This document shows, one piece after another, positions 8,206 to 18,055 of a stretch of 64,000 bases of DNA. How positions within the stretch are numbered: the stretch's first letter is position 1; each line of letters opens with the position of its first letter. The notes beneath the pieces are model-generated. The model ran no database searches, was not told the DNA's origin, and saw nothing but the letters and a program-made list of their open reading frames with translations. The translations under genes were made by a program, and so were the position numbers. This stretch comes from Thermorudis peleae. Its GTDB lineage: Bacteria > Chloroflexota > Chloroflexia > Thermomicrobiales > Thermomicrobiaceae. Location: contig NZ_JQMP01000003.1 in NCBI RefSeq assembly GCF_000744775.1, positions 1,240,001 to 1,304,000 of the forward strand. The letters run 5' to 3'.

Positions 8206-10035
8206 ATGACGAAGGAACACCTTGCTGAGCGTCTTGCTGCACTCGAAGCTGCTCCTGGGGTTTATCTGATGAAAGATGCCCAGGGAAACGTGATCTATGT
8301 TGGCAAAGCGGCGTCGTTGCGTGCTCGTGTTCGTTCATACTTCGGCTCGCGTTCGGGTATGGATGCCAAAACGCGAGAATTAGTTGAGCATATTGCTGAT
8401 TTTGAAGTCATTCGCACGGATACTGAGACTGAGGCTCTGATTCTTGAAAACGAATTAATTAAACGGTATCGCCCGCGGTATAACATCCTGCTCCGAGATG
8501 ACAAAACGTATCCCTTTATCCGCATCACCAATGAGCCATATCCACGAGTGATTGCAACGCGCCGGTTGGTACAGGATGGCAGCCGTTACTTCGGCCCATA
8601 TCCGAGCGCTGGCGCTGTACATCGTACGCTCGAACTCTTGAAGCGCCTTTTCCCCTATCGGGCATGCGATATTGAGATTACTGGTAATGCGAGCCGACCG
8701 TGCCTTTACTATCATATCGGTCGATGTGCTGGCCCATGTATTGGTGCGGTATCGCAGCAAGAATACCAGCAAATTATTGAGCACGTTATTTGTTTTCTCG
8801 AAGGCAAAGGAGACGATCTTCTTCCTGCGCTGCGCGCGCAAATGGAAGAAGCCGCCGAACGGCTGGATTTTGAGCAGGCAGCCCGATTACGCGATGAGAT
8901 TCGAGCCATTGAGCACGTTTTGCAACATCAGAAGATTGTGACCGGCCGCAATGAATCGTTTGACGTTCTTGCCGTTGCTCAGGGAGCCGGGGGTGACGCC
9001 TGTGTTCAGGTGAGCACGGTGCGCAACGGCAAGCTGCTCGGTTCAGAATCGTATATGATGGCCGGGGCGCGCGTTGACGATACGCCGAGTGCGATTCTCA
9101 CATCGTTTGTCACCCAGTTTTATCAACAGGCAGTGCAGATTCCGCCGGAGATCGTCCTGCAATATCCTGTTGACGATGAAGCGATGATTGCGGCGTGGCT
9201 TACCGAACGTCGCGGGAGTACGGTGAAGCTTACGGTGCCAAAGCGTGGGTTACGGCGTGAACTCGTCGAGATGACGCAAAAGAGCGCGCAGCAAAACCTC
9301 GAGCAGCACCGCGTGCGCTGGCTAAACGATGAGCAGCGGACAACAATGGCGTTGAGTGAACTCGCCGATGCACTGGGCTTAGATCGCTTGCCACGACGCA
9401 TTGAGTGCTTCGACGTGTCAAACTTGCACGGAACGAACGCTGTTGCTAGTATGGTGGTCTTTGAGCAAGCGAAACCGAAGAAGAGTGACTATCGGCGGTT
9501 CCAGATTAAGAGCGTCGAGGGACCGAACGACTTTGCAATGCTGCAAGAAGCAATTCGCCGTCGTTATCGACGCGCACTTACCGAGGAGCAGACAGAATCG
9601 TGGCGGTCACTTCCTGATTTAATCATTGTGGATGGTGGCAAAGGGCAACTCAACGCAGCGTGTGAAGTGCTCAGAGAATTGGGCCTTGATTTGCCGATTG
9701 CAGCATTGGCCAAAGAACATGAGGAGCTCTTTTTGCCCGATCGCCCTGACCCAATTCTCTTACCACGCGATTCGCAGGCACTCTATCTTGTCCAGCGTAT
9801 TCGCGACGAGGCACATCGCTTTGCAATCACGTTCCACCGCAAGCGCCGGGCGAAGTCGACAATTGCCTCGGTCCTTGATGAAATTCCTGGCATTGGCCCG
9901 CGTCGCCGCCGAGCGCTGTTGCGCGAGTTCGGCTCTGTGGAAGGCATTAGACAGGCGAGTGTCGAGGAGATCGCCAACGTTCCCGGGATGACGCGGGCGT
10001 TGGCTGAGCAGGTGAAAGCTGAGTTGGGAGGATAA
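8206..10035 (+). CDS. uvrC: UvrABC excinuclease subunit C
   Basis: A 609-residue UvrC, which makes both incisions in nucleotide excision repair. The GIY-YIG nuclease domain reads GVYLMKDAQGNVIYVGKAAS (about residues 15-35), followed by the LENELIKRYRPRYNILLRDD block. The UVR motif that binds UvrB is at LRAQMEEAAERLDFEQAARL. The RNase H-like second nuclease carries ECFDVSNLHGTNAVASMVVF and DLIIVDGGKGQL. Helix-hairpin-helix repeats end the protein (IPGIGPRRRRALLREFGS, ANVPGMTRALAEQVK). I chose ATG 8206 with GAGGG 8 bases upstream, which fits family length; an in-frame ATG at 8182 is possible. Confidence 0.96.
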   Translation: MTKEHLAERLAALEAAPGVYLMKDAQGNVIYVGKAASLRARVRSYFGSRSGMDAKTRELVEHIADFEVIRTDTETEALILENELIKRYRPRYNILLRDDKTYPFIRITNEPYPRVIATRRLVQDGSRYFGPYPSAGAVHRTLELLKRLFPYRACDIEITGNASRPCLYYHIGRCAGPCIGAVSQQEYQQIIEHVICFLEGKGDDLLPALRAQMEEAAERLDFEQAARLRDEIRAIEHVLQHQKIVTGRNESFDVLAVAQGAGGDACVQVSTVRNGKLLGSESYMMAGARVDDTPSAILTSFVTQFYQQAVQIPPEIVLQYPVDDEAMIAAWLTERRGSTVKLTVPKRGLRRELVEMTQKSAQQNLEQHRVRWLNDEQRTTMALSELADALGLDRLPRRIECFDVSNLHGTNAVASMVVFEQAKPKKSDYRRFQIKSVEGPNDFAMLQEAIRRRYRRALTEEQTESWRSLPDLIIVDGGKGQLNAACEVLRELGLDLPIAALAKEHEELFLPDRPDPILLPRDSQALYLVQRIRDEAHRFAITFHRKRRAKSTIASVLDEIPGIGPRRRRALLREFGSVEGIRQASVEEIANVPGMTRALAEQVKAELGG

Positions 10036-10042
10036 GAGGGCT

Positions 10043-10669
10043 GTGCCAGCAGAAATCATTCGTGCTGATGACCCCCAGATGCTTGTGCGTGCACGTGAGG
10101 TCCTGCTGAATGGCGGCTTAATTGTCTTTCCGACGGATACCGTCTATGGCGTTGCTGCTGCTGTTGAACGACCTGATGCGGTAGCGCGCCTTTATGTTGC
10201 GAAAGGGAGGCCACTTGACCGACCAATTCCCGTCTTGATCGCTTCCCTTGACCAGCTTGAGCGACTCGCTGCGACGATCGACGAGCGAGTGCGGAAACTG
10301 GCCGCCCAATTTTGGCCTGGCGCATTGACCATTGTTGTGCCAGCCCAACCGTGGCTACCGCCAGAAGTCGTGCGTGATACTGGTGCAGTTGGCGTGCGGA
10401 TGCCAGATCATCCAGTCGCGCTTGCAATCATCCGCGCCTTAGGCGGTGCACTTGCTGTGACGAGCGCAAACCGGTCAGGTGAGCGTGAAGCGCGCACAGC
10501 TGAGGAGGCCTTTGAGGCATTAGGCAATCAGGTGGAGCTTATTGTCGATGGTGGCACATGCCCGGGAGGTGTTCCATCAACGGTGATTGCCTTGACCCCA
10601 ACGGGAATAACGGTCATGCGGCATGGGGCGATTGATCCTGCCGAGATCGAACGTGCGTTGCTCTCTTAA
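10043..10669 (+). CDS. Threonylcarbamoyl-AMP synthase (TsaC/YrdC/Sua5 family)
   Basis: A 208-residue YrdC-domain protein, expected to make threonylcarbamoyl-adenylate from threonine, bicarbonate and ATP for the t6A37 modification of tRNAs reading ANN codons. Visible motifs are GLIVFPTDTVYGVAAAVE, the KGRPLDRPIPVLI loop, FWPGALTIVVPA, GAVGVRMPDHPVALAIIRAL and LAVTSANRSGE. It lacks the extra C-terminal Sua5 domain, so it is the short form. The GTG start at 10043 follows AAGAGGG closely and lies 7 bases after the uvrC stop, indicating one operon. Confidence 0.92.
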   Translation: MPAEIIRADDPQMLVRAREVLLNGGLIVFPTDTVYGVAAAVERPDAVARLYVAKGRPLDRPIPVLIASLDQLERLAATIDERVRKLAAQFWPGALTIVVPAQPWLPPEVVRDTGAVGVRMPDHPVALAIIRALGGALAVTSANRSGEREARTAEEAFEALGNQVELIVDGGTCPGGVPSTVIALTPTGITVMRHGAIDPAEIERALLS

Positions 10670-10726
10670 CCAAAATGGATCTTGTTCCCCAAATGTGGAG
10701 TGAATCACAGTACAATCAGCACGAGA

Positions 10727-10774
10727 GTGCCTGAAGGTGGGGAGGCACCACGATCGAATGTCGGTGGGCGTGGT
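10727..10774 (+). promoter_or_regulatory. Two leader hairpins before the GT28-type gene
   Basis: GTGCCT (10727-10732) can pair with AGGCAC (10743-10748), and ACCACG (10747-10752) with CGTGGT (10769-10774). The two helices share two bases, so they abut or compete. They lie in the 138-base gap between the TsaC-like gene and the glycosyltransferase. No known riboswitch class or terminator T-run is seen. Confidence 0.3.
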
Positions 10775-10807
10775 CTGCAGGTGGGACATTAAAGGAGCGT
10801 GAGCACA

Positions 10808-12019
10808 ATGCCGATGCCGTCGGATGCCCCAGTTTCACGCCCCAGCCGTTTCCTTCCGTTGTTCCGTCGCACGCGCCGACCTCCGTTGACTGTCCATACC
10901 TGGGAGTGGCGGAGAGTAACTGAGGCTGTTTCTGGAGAGAAGCAGCGGTATCGTATCTTGATTCTCTCGGCCCCAATCGGTGGTGGGCATAATGCAGCCG
11001 CACGGGTTCTCCATGCGCAGCTGAGTGCCCGCGGGCACTGTGTCACCATCCAAGACGGCTTTCGAGCAATGAGCCCTCTCCTTTGCCGTCTTTTTCAATG
11101 GATGTATCCGCGCCAGCTCAAGTATTTCCCTCTGTCTTATACAGTGCAATTTGCGCTTTCCGATCGGCGATTTGTGGCGCAAGCAGTCCGTTGGTTCTAT
11201 GGACGTTTTCGCGGTGAACGACTCTTGCGCTTTATTGAGACTCATGAACCCGATCTTGTTATTTCGACGTACCCGTTAGTTACTGCCGCGCTCGGGTATC
11301 TTCGGCGGCGCGGCCGGCTTACTCGTCCCTGTGCGGCTGTTGTCACGGATTTTGGTGTCCATCGCCTTTGGGTATCCCCAGGCGTTGACCTTCATCTCGT
11401 GCTTTCGCTCTTGCCTCAACCTGCCTTTGATGAAGTTGGTGAGACTGTGCGGCTTATGAAACCCCTCGCGAGTGATACCTTTGCCGAGCTCCCGGACCGT
11501 GACACGGCTCGTGAGCAGCTTGGCTTGCCCCCTGACGTGTTCTTTGCCCTCGTGATCGGCGGTGCGTGGGGCATTGGAAACATCGAGCGGATTGTTGCTC
11601 ATCTCGTTGAACTCGGAGTAGGAGTTCTGGTTGTCTGTGGTACGAACCGGCAGTTGGAGTGTACCTTGCGCAACCGCTATAGACAGCATCCGCTGGTGCG
11701 TGTCTACGGATGGACGGATCAGATTCCGCTGTTCATGGCGGCGGCCGATTGCTTGGTTCAGAACGCTGGTGGCATTACCTGCCTCGAGGCCATGCTAGCA
11801 CAGCGGCCGATTATCATGTATCAGCCGATTGCTGGTCATGGCAAGCGCAATGCCTGGGAGATGGAGCGAGCTGGTGCGGCTTACTACCCGCGCTCCAAGA
11901 AAGCGCTTGCCTGGCTGCTAGCGACAACACGTAACGGCTTGCAGCCGCTCCATCCCCCCTTCATCCCAAGCGAAGCTGAAGCTGCGGTCTCGCTCATCCT
12001 CGCGTTAGTTGCAGCCTGA
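10808..12019 (+). CDS. MGDG-synthase/UgtP-like glycosyltransferase (GT28 type)
   Basis: A 403-residue GT-B enzyme of the monogalactosyldiacylglycerol synthase and processive diacylglycerol glucosyltransferase group, which puts sugars on diacylglycerol at the inner membrane face. The N-terminal block ILILSAPIGGGHNAAARVLH is the family signature. Others are DLVISTYPLVTAAL, AVVTDFGVHRLWVSPGVDLH and the donor-binding DCLVQNAGGITCLEAMLAQR. I start at ATG 10808, 10 bases after AAAGGAG; a GTG at 10799 is too close to that site. The exact sugar and lipid acceptor cannot be told from sequence. The 138-base gap upstream contains the leader hairpins noted separately. Confidence 0.85.
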   Translation: MPMPSDAPVSRPSRFLPLFRRTRRPPLTVHTWEWRRVTEAVSGEKQRYRILILSAPIGGGHNAAARVLHAQLSARGHCVTIQDGFRAMSPLLCRLFQWMYPRQLKYFPLSYTVQFALSDRRFVAQAVRWFYGRFRGERLLRFIETHEPDLVISTYPLVTAALGYLRRRGRLTRPCAAVVTDFGVHRLWVSPGVDLHLVLSLLPQPAFDEVGETVRLMKPLASDTFAELPDRDTAREQLGLPPDVFFALVIGGAWGIGNIERIVAHLVELGVGVLVVCGTNRQLECTLRNRYRQHPLVRVYGWTDQIPLFMAAADCLVQNAGGITCLEAMLAQRPIIMYQPIAGHGKRNAWEMERAGAAYYPRSKKALAWLLATTRNGLQPLHPPFIPSEAEAAVSLILALVAA

Positions 12020-12054
12020 GTAACCCAGGGTTAGTCGCCATGATGGTTGATCCT

Positions 12055-13059
12055 TTATTGGACAGGCGAACGCGAGCGTTCGCCCAGATCACCTGGCTCA
12101 CCAAGCCCAGCGTATGACCCAATCATGACGCCGAATGCGCTTCCAAGCAGCCCTCCAAGAATGAAAACCAGGCTGCTACTCGTGTTTGGGGAGAACAGGC
12201 TTTTACCCAGTAGGGCAAGCAGCGCTCCAGCGAGGAATCCTGGCACGATGGCCCATCCCATGATGCGTTGAGCGCGATTTAACACTGGCTCTTCAGCGGC
12301 CTCCTCCTCTGGTGTTTCTGCCAAGGTCTGTTGGACAACGAATGCCTCGCCCATGAGTGCGCCATAGACAAGGTGCAAAATGAGGTTGCCGATTACTGGT
12401 AGCGGACCAGCGCCAAGCTTGACCCCAAAGATGCCTGCCCCCATCACTGGGAAGAAGATCACGATTGATGCAAGCCACGGGAGAAGAGCAAAGATGAGCC
12501 CACGGCGCCAGCCTGGGCCATTGAGCCGCGGTTCAAACCAGGCGGCGTAGATGACTGCCCAAATAATTCCTGCGGCAAAGTTGAGGATGATTGCAGCAGC
12601 GAGGCTCGTAAATACTCGTTGAGTGAGGAGGTTGGCCGCCAAGTGTGCAAACCACCGCTGAAGTATCGTTCCCTGCGGTAGGCTCGCCCCAAGTGGCTGG
12701 ACAATCCAGCCGTAGCTCATGAGTAACGCAACAGTGGCGCCACCAGTCCCAGCAAAACCGGCCAGAATACTTAGTGGGAGCCAGTCACGAACGCGGCCGT
12801 TGGGAAGGCGTTCGGGTTCGCGCGCCGGAGCGAGCGCAGGAGTTCGTGGGGCGCGACTGGGCTGGGAGGATGGTGTTGGTGATACGACCAACGTGGGCCG
12901 GAGTAACCCAGTGGCGACGACAATGCCCCCTATCACGATCGCTACTGCGGCGATTAGGGCTTGCGCATAGCGTCCCGAAAGCAAATGAAAGATACCAGCA
13001 GGAATAGCGAGGACGAGTAAGACGATGTACACCACATCCCACAGCGAGAAGCGTCTCAT
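12055..13059 (-). CDS. Polytopic membrane protein, unknown function
   Basis: A 334-residue integral membrane protein. Two helices start it (DVVYIVLLVLAIPAGIFHLL and LIAAVAIVIGGIVVATGLL). A Ser/Pro/Arg-rich linker follows, about residues 67-100, and then four to five more helices. The C-terminal half, with the GPGWRRGLIFALLPWLASIV and ILHLVYGALMGEAF blocks, resembles the DUF6789-type membrane family; this is a loose impression. The ATG at 13059 has AAGGAG 8 bases upstream; a longer frame to 13155 has no such site. It is divergent from the next gene across a 176-base gap. No function is assigned. Confidence 0.75.
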   Translation of the reverse strand: MRRFSLWDVVYIVLLVLAIPAGIFHLLSGRYAQALIAAVAIVIGGIVVATGLLRPTLVVSPTPSSQPSRAPRTPALAPAREPERLPNGRVRDWLPLSILAGFAGTGGATVALLMSYGWIVQPLGASLPQGTILQRWFAHLAANLLTQRVFTSLAAAIILNFAAGIIWAVIYAAWFEPRLNGPGWRRGLIFALLPWLASIVIFFPVMGAGIFGVKLGAGPLPVIGNLILHLVYGALMGEAFVVQQTLAETPEEEAAEEPVLNRAQRIMGWAIVPGFLAGALLALLGKSLFSPNTSSSLVFILGGLLGSAFGVMIGSYAGLGEPGDLGERSRSPVQ

Positions 13060-13235
13060 CGAACCGCTCCTTTCCTGGCTACTAACCCTCGAGGGTGTTT
13101 TCGCAAAGTGGAGCGCCAAATGTCTGGCAGCTCTGTCCATTGCTCCTTTCACCATGTTCGCGCTGGCATGTCAGAGTGTACCATACAGCGAATGAATATG
13201 GCGAGGATCAACGCCGGGACAAGGTGAAGTAACGG

Positions 13236-14063
13236 ATGCGTGAAAAACTCATGCTACTGCGGAACATCCGAGTTCTTCGACACGCGCTTGTTTGGGGGAT
13301 GGCTACACTTATCACTGTCATTCTCGGCATCTTGGCACGTCGTGATGGACCGCGCATTGGTGAAGTCCCATTGCTTTCGCCGTACGGCCGCCTCTATTGG
13401 CTCGTTGCGTTGGTTAGCCTGGTCCTCGTTGGCGGGGTTGCTCAATGGCAACAACGACAACGAGATGAGCATGAATTAGGTGAAGAGCCCGTCGCGTGGA
13501 TCGCGCCAGTCCTGACGATCTTGGCAGCGACCCTCGTATTGGCTGCTTATGCCGAGAGCATACGAGCGCTGGTGGTGGTTGTGCTCGGCGTCGTTTTCCT
13601 TCTTATCTGGCATACGCTGACACACCGTCTGCTGGCCGTTGAGAATCTGCAGCAGCGATTACTTGGCCAGCTTGGTCATACCCTTTTTGTCCATCTCTTG
13701 GCATTGATTCTCCTTGCGATGATTTATGTGCAGAAGTTGCGAAGTCTCTACTCCGCAGTCGCGATCGTTGTTGTGACAAGCATGCTTTCATTCTTGGCAA
13801 TGCAAGGTGTCAGCCATCCGCGTGAGCGACGTTTGCTCTATGCGATCCTAACTGGATTGATATTAGGGGAAACGACTTGGGCGCTGAACTATTGGCGAGC
13901 GACGGGGTGGCTTGGGGGTGCTGTGCTCTTTGTTTGCTTTTACTTCATTACGGGGCTCATCCTGGCACACCTGGAGCGTGCACTCCAGGTTCGTGACGTG
14001 GTGGAATATGGTGGAGTCGCGCTTCTGGCTTTTGGCATATTGACTTGGGCAATTCTACGCTAA
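13236..14063 (+). CDS. Polytopic membrane protein, unknown function
   Basis: A 275-residue protein with roughly eight hydrophobic segments, for example YWLVALVSLVLVGGVAQW, WIAPVLTILAATLVLAAYA and LVVVVLGVVFLLIWHTL, and a final LLAFGILTWAIL helix. Loops are short and arginine-rich on one side, which suggests a compact inner-membrane bundle with no soluble domain. I do not recognise the family. It is followed after 31 bases by the small acidic coiled-coil protein and then rarA, so it may head that transcription unit. The ATG at 13236 has AAGGTGA upstream. Confidence 0.75.
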   Translation: MREKLMLLRNIRVLRHALVWGMATLITVILGILARRDGPRIGEVPLLSPYGRLYWLVALVSLVLVGGVAQWQQRQRDEHELGEEPVAWIAPVLTILAATLVLAAYAESIRALVVVVLGVVFLLIWHTLTHRLLAVENLQQRLLGQLGHTLFVHLLALILLAMIYVQKLRSLYSAVAIVVVTSMLSFLAMQGVSHPRERRLLYAILTGLILGETTWALNYWRATGWLGGAVLFVCFYFITGLILAHLERALQVRDVVEYGGVALLAFGILTWAILR

Positions 14064-14094
14064 CGGGTTAGTGTAAGTATGAAGGAGCAACGCA

Positions 14095-14286
14095 ATGCAA
14101 GAAGATGAAGAGCTCGAAGATCTTACCCTTGAACTTGAAGAGCTTGAGGATCTCCGCTACGAGATGCTGGAATTAGGGATTACCAGCCTTGCAGAACTTG
14201 AGGAGCGTATTGCTGCCCTTCGCGCTCAGATTGCTGAACTCCGTGGTGAGGAGTTTCCGTCCGACGGAGATGATGACGAGGAGTAA
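14095..14286 (+). CDS. Small acidic coiled-coil protein
   Basis: A 63-residue, very acidic protein that is almost entirely predicted helix: Leu/Glu heptads such as ELEDLTLELEELEDLRYEML and LAELEERIAALRAQIAELRG, ending in an Asp/Glu tail. It has a good ribosome-binding site (GAAGGAG, 10 bases before the ATG) and lies 6 bases before rarA, which supports a real gene. The function is unknown; a small partner or scaffold protein is one guess. Confidence 0.7.
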   Translation: MQEDEELEDLTLELEELEDLRYEMLELGITSLAELEERIAALRAQIAELRGEEFPSDGDDDEE

Positions 14287-14292
14287 TCGCTG

Positions 14293-15639
14293 ATGGATCT
14301 TTTCGAGGCGCGCCGTCGCGAGTTGCTTCGGACACAATCCCCACTCGCAGAGCGGATGCGCCCCCAGAGCTTAGAGGAATTCGTCGGACAGGACCATCTT
14401 ACAGGCCCACGCGCTCTCTTGCGTCGGCTGATTGAGCGCGATCAGCTCCGGTCATTGATTCTGTGGGGACCTCCTGGTAGCGGGAAGACGACACTCGCTC
14501 GGATCATCGCGCGAACGACGCGCGCGCATTTTGTCGCACTTTCAGCAGTTACTGCGGGTGTGGCGGACCTGCGGCGGGAGGCAGCTGAAGCTCGTGAACG
14601 ACTGGGAATGCATGGCCAGCGAACGATTGTCTTCATCGATGAGATTCATCGCCTAAACCGCGCGCAGCAGGATGCGATTCTCCCCTATGTTGAAGATGGG
14701 TCAATTATCCTGATTGGAGCAACCACGGAAAATCCATCTTTCACTGTCAATGCGCCTTTGCTCTCACGAGCCCGCGTGATCGTACTTGAACCGCTGTCCG
14801 ATGATGCACTGCGTGTCATCATCCAGCGCGCGTTGACTGATCCTGATCGTGGTCTGGGGTCCCTGGGGCTTCAGCTTGATCCAGAAGCTGGCGATCTCCT
14901 CATCCGTCTCGCCAACGGTGACGCACGCTTTGCACTCAATACACTGGAATTAGCCGCACTTGGCGCAACCGGTTCGATGATTACCACACAGGATATACGT
15001 GAAGCAGCAATGCGGCGAGCTGCCGTCTATGACCGCGCGGGCGATGCGCACTACGATACGATTTCAGCATTACATAAATCAATTCGTGGCTCTGACCCCG
15101 ATGCAGCGCTCTACTGGCTTGCCCGCATGGTTGAAAACGGCGACGATCCCCTGTACATTGCTCGCCGACTCATTCGTATGGCGAGTGAGGATATTGGCCT
15201 TGCCGATCCTGCGGCGCTACTCATCGCTGTCGGCGCCTATCATGCTGTCCAGATGGTTGGATTACCGGAGGCTGCACTCGCCCTTGCTGAGGTGGCGGTG
15301 TACCTGGCACTTGCTCCAAAAAGCAATGCGCTCTATCGCGCATACACTGCAGCGCAACAGGACGTTCTCGAGGCGCCGAACGACCCGGTGCCACTCTATC
15401 TGCGCAATGCACCAACGCGGCTCATGCGCGAGCTTGGGTATGGCCGGGATTACCGCTATGCACACGATGAGCCTGATGCAATTGGAATCCAGGAGTATCT
15501 TCCGCCACGGCTGCAAGGCCGTCGCTACTATCAGCCAACGGACCGCGGAACAGAAAAGCACCTGGCACAACGGCTTGCTCAGATTCTTGCCCGACGCGCG
15601 CAAGCCCAACCGCGTCGAGATCAGGAGGAGGAACGGTGA
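14293..15639 (+). CDS. rarA: Replication-associated recombination protein A (AAA ATPase)
   Basis: A 448-residue RarA/MgsA ATPase related to clamp loaders, which acts at stalled replication forks. The N-terminus has [19 protein letters not shown]. Walker A is GPPGSGKTT (residues 59-67), followed by [20 protein letters not shown], Walker [21 protein letters not shown] and sensor 1 [20 protein letters not shown]. The C-terminal tetramerisation region includes [20 protein letters not shown] and [10 protein letters not shown]. Its stop overlaps the rph GTG start by 4 bases. Confidence 0.96.
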   Translation: MDLFEARRRELLRTQSPLAERMRPQSLEEFVGQDHLTGPRALLRRLIERDQLRSLILWGPPGSGKTTLARIIARTTRAHFVALSAVTAGVADLRREAAEARERLGMHGQRTIVFIDEIHRLNRAQQDAILPYVEDGSIILIGATTENPSFTVNAPLLSRARVIVLEPLSDDALRVIIQRALTDPDRGLGSLGLQLDPEAGDLLIRLANGDARFALNTLELAALGATGSMITTQDIREAAMRRAAVYDRAGDAHYDTISALHKSIRGSDPDAALYWLARMVENGDDPLYIARRLIRMASEDIGLADPAALLIAVGAYHAVQMVGLPEAALALAEVAVYLALAPKSNALYRAYTAAQQDVLEAPNDPVPLYLRNAPTRLMRELGYGRDYRYAHDEPDAIGIQEYLPPRLQGRRYYQPTDRGTEKHLAQRLAQILARRAQAQPRRDQEEER

Positions 15640-16385
15640 CGAGCGAGGAACCAATCACCCTTATCGGTCGTCCCGGTGGGCGTCGCAATGATGAACTGCG
15701 TCCCGTCGAGATCATTGCTGGATACTTGCCGTATGCTGAAGGCTCAGCGTTGATCAAGATGGGGAACACCCACGTCCTTTGTGCGGCTACAGTTGAAGCG
15801 CGTGTGCCAAATTTCCTGGTCGGCACAGGACGGGGGTGGATTACTGCCGAGTATGGCATGCTCCCACGGAGTAGCCGGGAGCGCATTAGCCGCGAGCGCA
15901 TGGGACCCGGAGGTCGGACAGCAGAGATCCAGCGCCTGATTGGTCGCGCCCTGCGTGCTGCCGTTGATCTTACCGCTCTGGGCGAGCGTATGATCATTAT
16001 CGATTGCGATGTTATCCAAGCCGATGGTGGAACCCGTACTGCCGCTATCACTGGCGGCTATGTTGCGTTGTACCAAGCGCTTCAGTACCTTGTCCGTGAC
16101 GGTGTGCTCACGACCTTGCCGATCGTCCGGCAAGTTGCCGCTATTAGTGTCGGCATTGTTCACGGTGAGCTGCGGCTTGATCTGGAGTATGCTGAAGATA
16201 GCCTCGCAGAAGTCGACATGAACGTGGTTATGACTGATAGCGGCCACTTTGTCGAAATTCAAGGCACTGCCGAAGGGCTGCCGTTCAGTCGTGAGCAACT
16301 AGGGTTGCTCCTTGATCTTGGCGAACGTGGCATCCGTGAGCTGATGTGGCATCAGCGGCGGGCGCTGGGGCTCCCGCTCGAATAA
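15636..16385 (+). CDS. rph: Ribonuclease PH
   Basis: A 249-residue phosphorolytic 3'-5' exoribonuclease that trims tRNA 3' ends. Typical blocks are [40 protein letters not shown], the [20 protein letters not shown] motif, [40 protein letters not shown] and [20 protein letters not shown]. The GTG start overlaps the rarA stop (GTGA), which indicates coupling. It converges with hisB, with 3 bases between the stops. Neither tRNA gene cluster is adjacent. Confidence 0.96.
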   Translation: MTSEEPITLIGRPGGRRNDELRPVEIIAGYLPYAEGSALIKMGNTHVLCAATVEARVPNFLVGTGRGWITAEYGMLPRSSRERISRERMGPGGRTAEIQRLIGRALRAAVDLTALGERMIIIDCDVIQADGGTRTAAITGGYVALYQALQYLVRDGVLTTLPIVRQVAAISVGIVHGELRLDLEYAEDSLAEVDMNVVMTDSGHFVEIQGTAEGLPFSREQLGLLLDLGERGIRELMWHQRRALGLPLE

Positions 16386-16388
16386 TGT

Positions 16389-16994
16389 CTACGTTGTTTC
16401 AATATAGCCTTTCGTCGATGGCAGTGTGTCCTGGATGCGTGCATCACGCTGCGTTGCTTGGTCGAGTGCCCGCCCGAGGGCCTTGAATACCGCTTCGACT
16501 TGATGATGAAGGTTCGTGCCATAGAGCGTGAGAATATGGACGTTGATTCTGGCTTCATAGGCGAAGCTTTCCAGGAAGTGCCGGACGAGGTCGGCGTCCA
16601 GCAGGCCAAACATTCCCGGAACAAAAGGTGAGGTCATGACAAAATAGCCTCGACCGCTACAGTCAACAGCGACATGGGCCAACGCCTCATCCATCGGCAC
16701 TGCGGCATTCCCCATGCGAACGATGCCGCGGTGATCCCCAAGCGCTGCTTTGAACGCCTGGCCAAGGCAGATTGCAACATCTTCAGTTGTATGGTGTGCA
16801 TCAATGTGAAGGTCGCCTTTCGCCTCGATGGTAAGGTCGAAGCGACCATGCTTGGCAAAAAGAGTCAGAACATGGTCAAGTGCGCCGATGCCTGTCTGAA
16901 CCATTGCCGTGCCACGTCCGTCAAGAAGTACCTCGACGGCGACACGCGTTTCTGTAGTTTCGCGCTGTATCACACCACGACGTAGCGCAGTCAT
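16389..16994 (-). CDS. hisB: Imidazoleglycerol-phosphate dehydratase
   Basis: A 201-residue stand-alone HisB, step six of histidine synthesis. The two metal-binding His clusters are visible: DLHIDAHHTTEDVAICLGQA and the second in NLHHQVEAVFKALGRAL. The FVPGMFGLLDADLVRHFLES block also fits. It lacks the histidinol phosphatase domain found in enterobacterial HisB. The ATG overlaps the hisC stop by 4 bases, so hisC and hisB form a translationally coupled pair. No other his genes are in the window. Confidence 0.96.
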   Translation of the reverse strand: MTALRRGVIQRETTETRVAVEVLLDGRGTAMVQTGIGALDHVLTLFAKHGRFDLTIEAKGDLHIDAHHTTEDVAICLGQAFKAALGDHRGIVRMGNAAVPMDEALAHVAVDCSGRGYFVMTSPFVPGMFGLLDADLVRHFLESFAYEARINVHILTLYGTNLHHQVEAVFKALGRALDQATQRDARIQDTLPSTKGYIETT

Positions 16995-18055
16995 CCGTTT
17001 GCCTCCGGCTGATAGGATTGCAGGACAGCAATAATCTGATCAGTATGCTCGGGAAGCCCAACACTGATGCGGAGACAATCTCGCAAGAGTGGATCATCAT
17101 ACTTGCGAACAAGGATGCCGTGCTGGGCAAGCCAGGCATGCACCGCATGTGCGTCGCCAACCGTAACGCGGCAAAGGATGAAGTTGCCGTGTGAAGGATA
17201 CGGTTTCAGATAGGGGATGGTGCGAAGTTTGCGGTAGAGCCGACCGCGTTCCAGGCGAAGCTGGATCACGGTCTGGAACTGAATCGCGCGATCAGCAAGT
17301 GCGGCTTCCACTGCGCGCAAAGCAGGCACGCTGACGTTAAAAGGTTGTTTGATTGTCCAGAGTCGATCCGCAAGCCAGCGTGGAAAGAGGCCATAGCCGA
17401 TGCGGAGTCCAGCAAGGCCTGCCCATTTGCTGAACGTTCGTAGAATCCCAAGGTTGTCATATTCCTGAAGCAGTGGGGCGAATGTCTGCCCTGCAAACTC
17501 ATAGTACGCTTCATCAGCTACCACAAAAATGCCGGTCTTCAGCAGTTGCTCAAGCTGATGGCGTGTCACAGGATTGCCTGTGGGGTTATTCGGTGACGCA
17601 AGGAAGATGAGGCGCGTCGTTGGACGAATCGCGCTCAGGATCTTTGGGATATCAAGGTCAAAATCTTCGTTACGGGCAACACTCTGCACTGCAGCACCAA
17701 AAAGCGGTGGGCGCGAGAGGTAGACGCCAAAGGTGGGAACAGGGACAAGAACGTCATCGCCAGGCTTGACGAGGGCAAGCAGGAGCAAGTCGATGAGTTC
17801 ATCCGAGCCATTACCGAGAATGATCTGTTCTGCAGGGATACCGGTATATTCAGCCAAAGCAGCGCGGGCACGACGTTGCATAGCATCTGGGTAAAGATGA
17901 TAGGGGAGGGGTTGCGCAAGTGCCTCACGCACGAGAGGAGAAGGTCCGTATGGATTCTCATTTGCGTCCAGCTTAATGAGCTGCTCTTCTGGAATTCCGA
18001 GAACTTCAGCTGCAGTTGCTGCATCGGCCACCGGTAGGTATGTATTCATCTGCAT
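16991..18055 (-). CDS. hisC: Histidinol-phosphate aminotransferase
   Basis: A 354-residue class I/II PLP aminotransferase acting on imidazole-acetol phosphate. Evidence: the N-terminal KLDANENPYGPSPLVREAL motif, QIILGNGSDELIDLLLLAL, FLASPNNPTGNPVT, the VVADEAYYEFAGQTF block and the PLP lysine in RTFSKWAGLAGLRIGYG. The start is uncertain: I chose ATG 18055, with another ATG at 18049, and the open frame extends to 18124 without a better site. The upstream gap to rluB is divergent and holds a small CTCCCA/TGGGAG hairpin of unclear meaning. Confidence 0.95.
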   Translation of the reverse strand: MQMNTYLPVADAATAAEVLGIPEEQLIKLDANENPYGPSPLVREALAQPLPYHLYPDAMQRRARAALAEYTGIPAEQIILGNGSDELIDLLLLALVKPGDDVLVPVPTFGVYLSRPPLFGAAVQSVARNEDFDLDIPKILSAIRPTTRLIFLASPNNPTGNPVTRHQLEQLLKTGIFVVADEAYYEFAGQTFAPLLQEYDNLGILRTFSKWAGLAGLRIGYGLFPRWLADRLWTIKQPFNVSVPALRAVEAALADRAIQFQTVIQLRLERGRLYRKLRTIPYLKPYPSHGNFILCRVTVGDAHAVHAWLAQHGILVRKYDDPLLRDCLRISVGLPEHTDQIIAVLQSYQPEANG

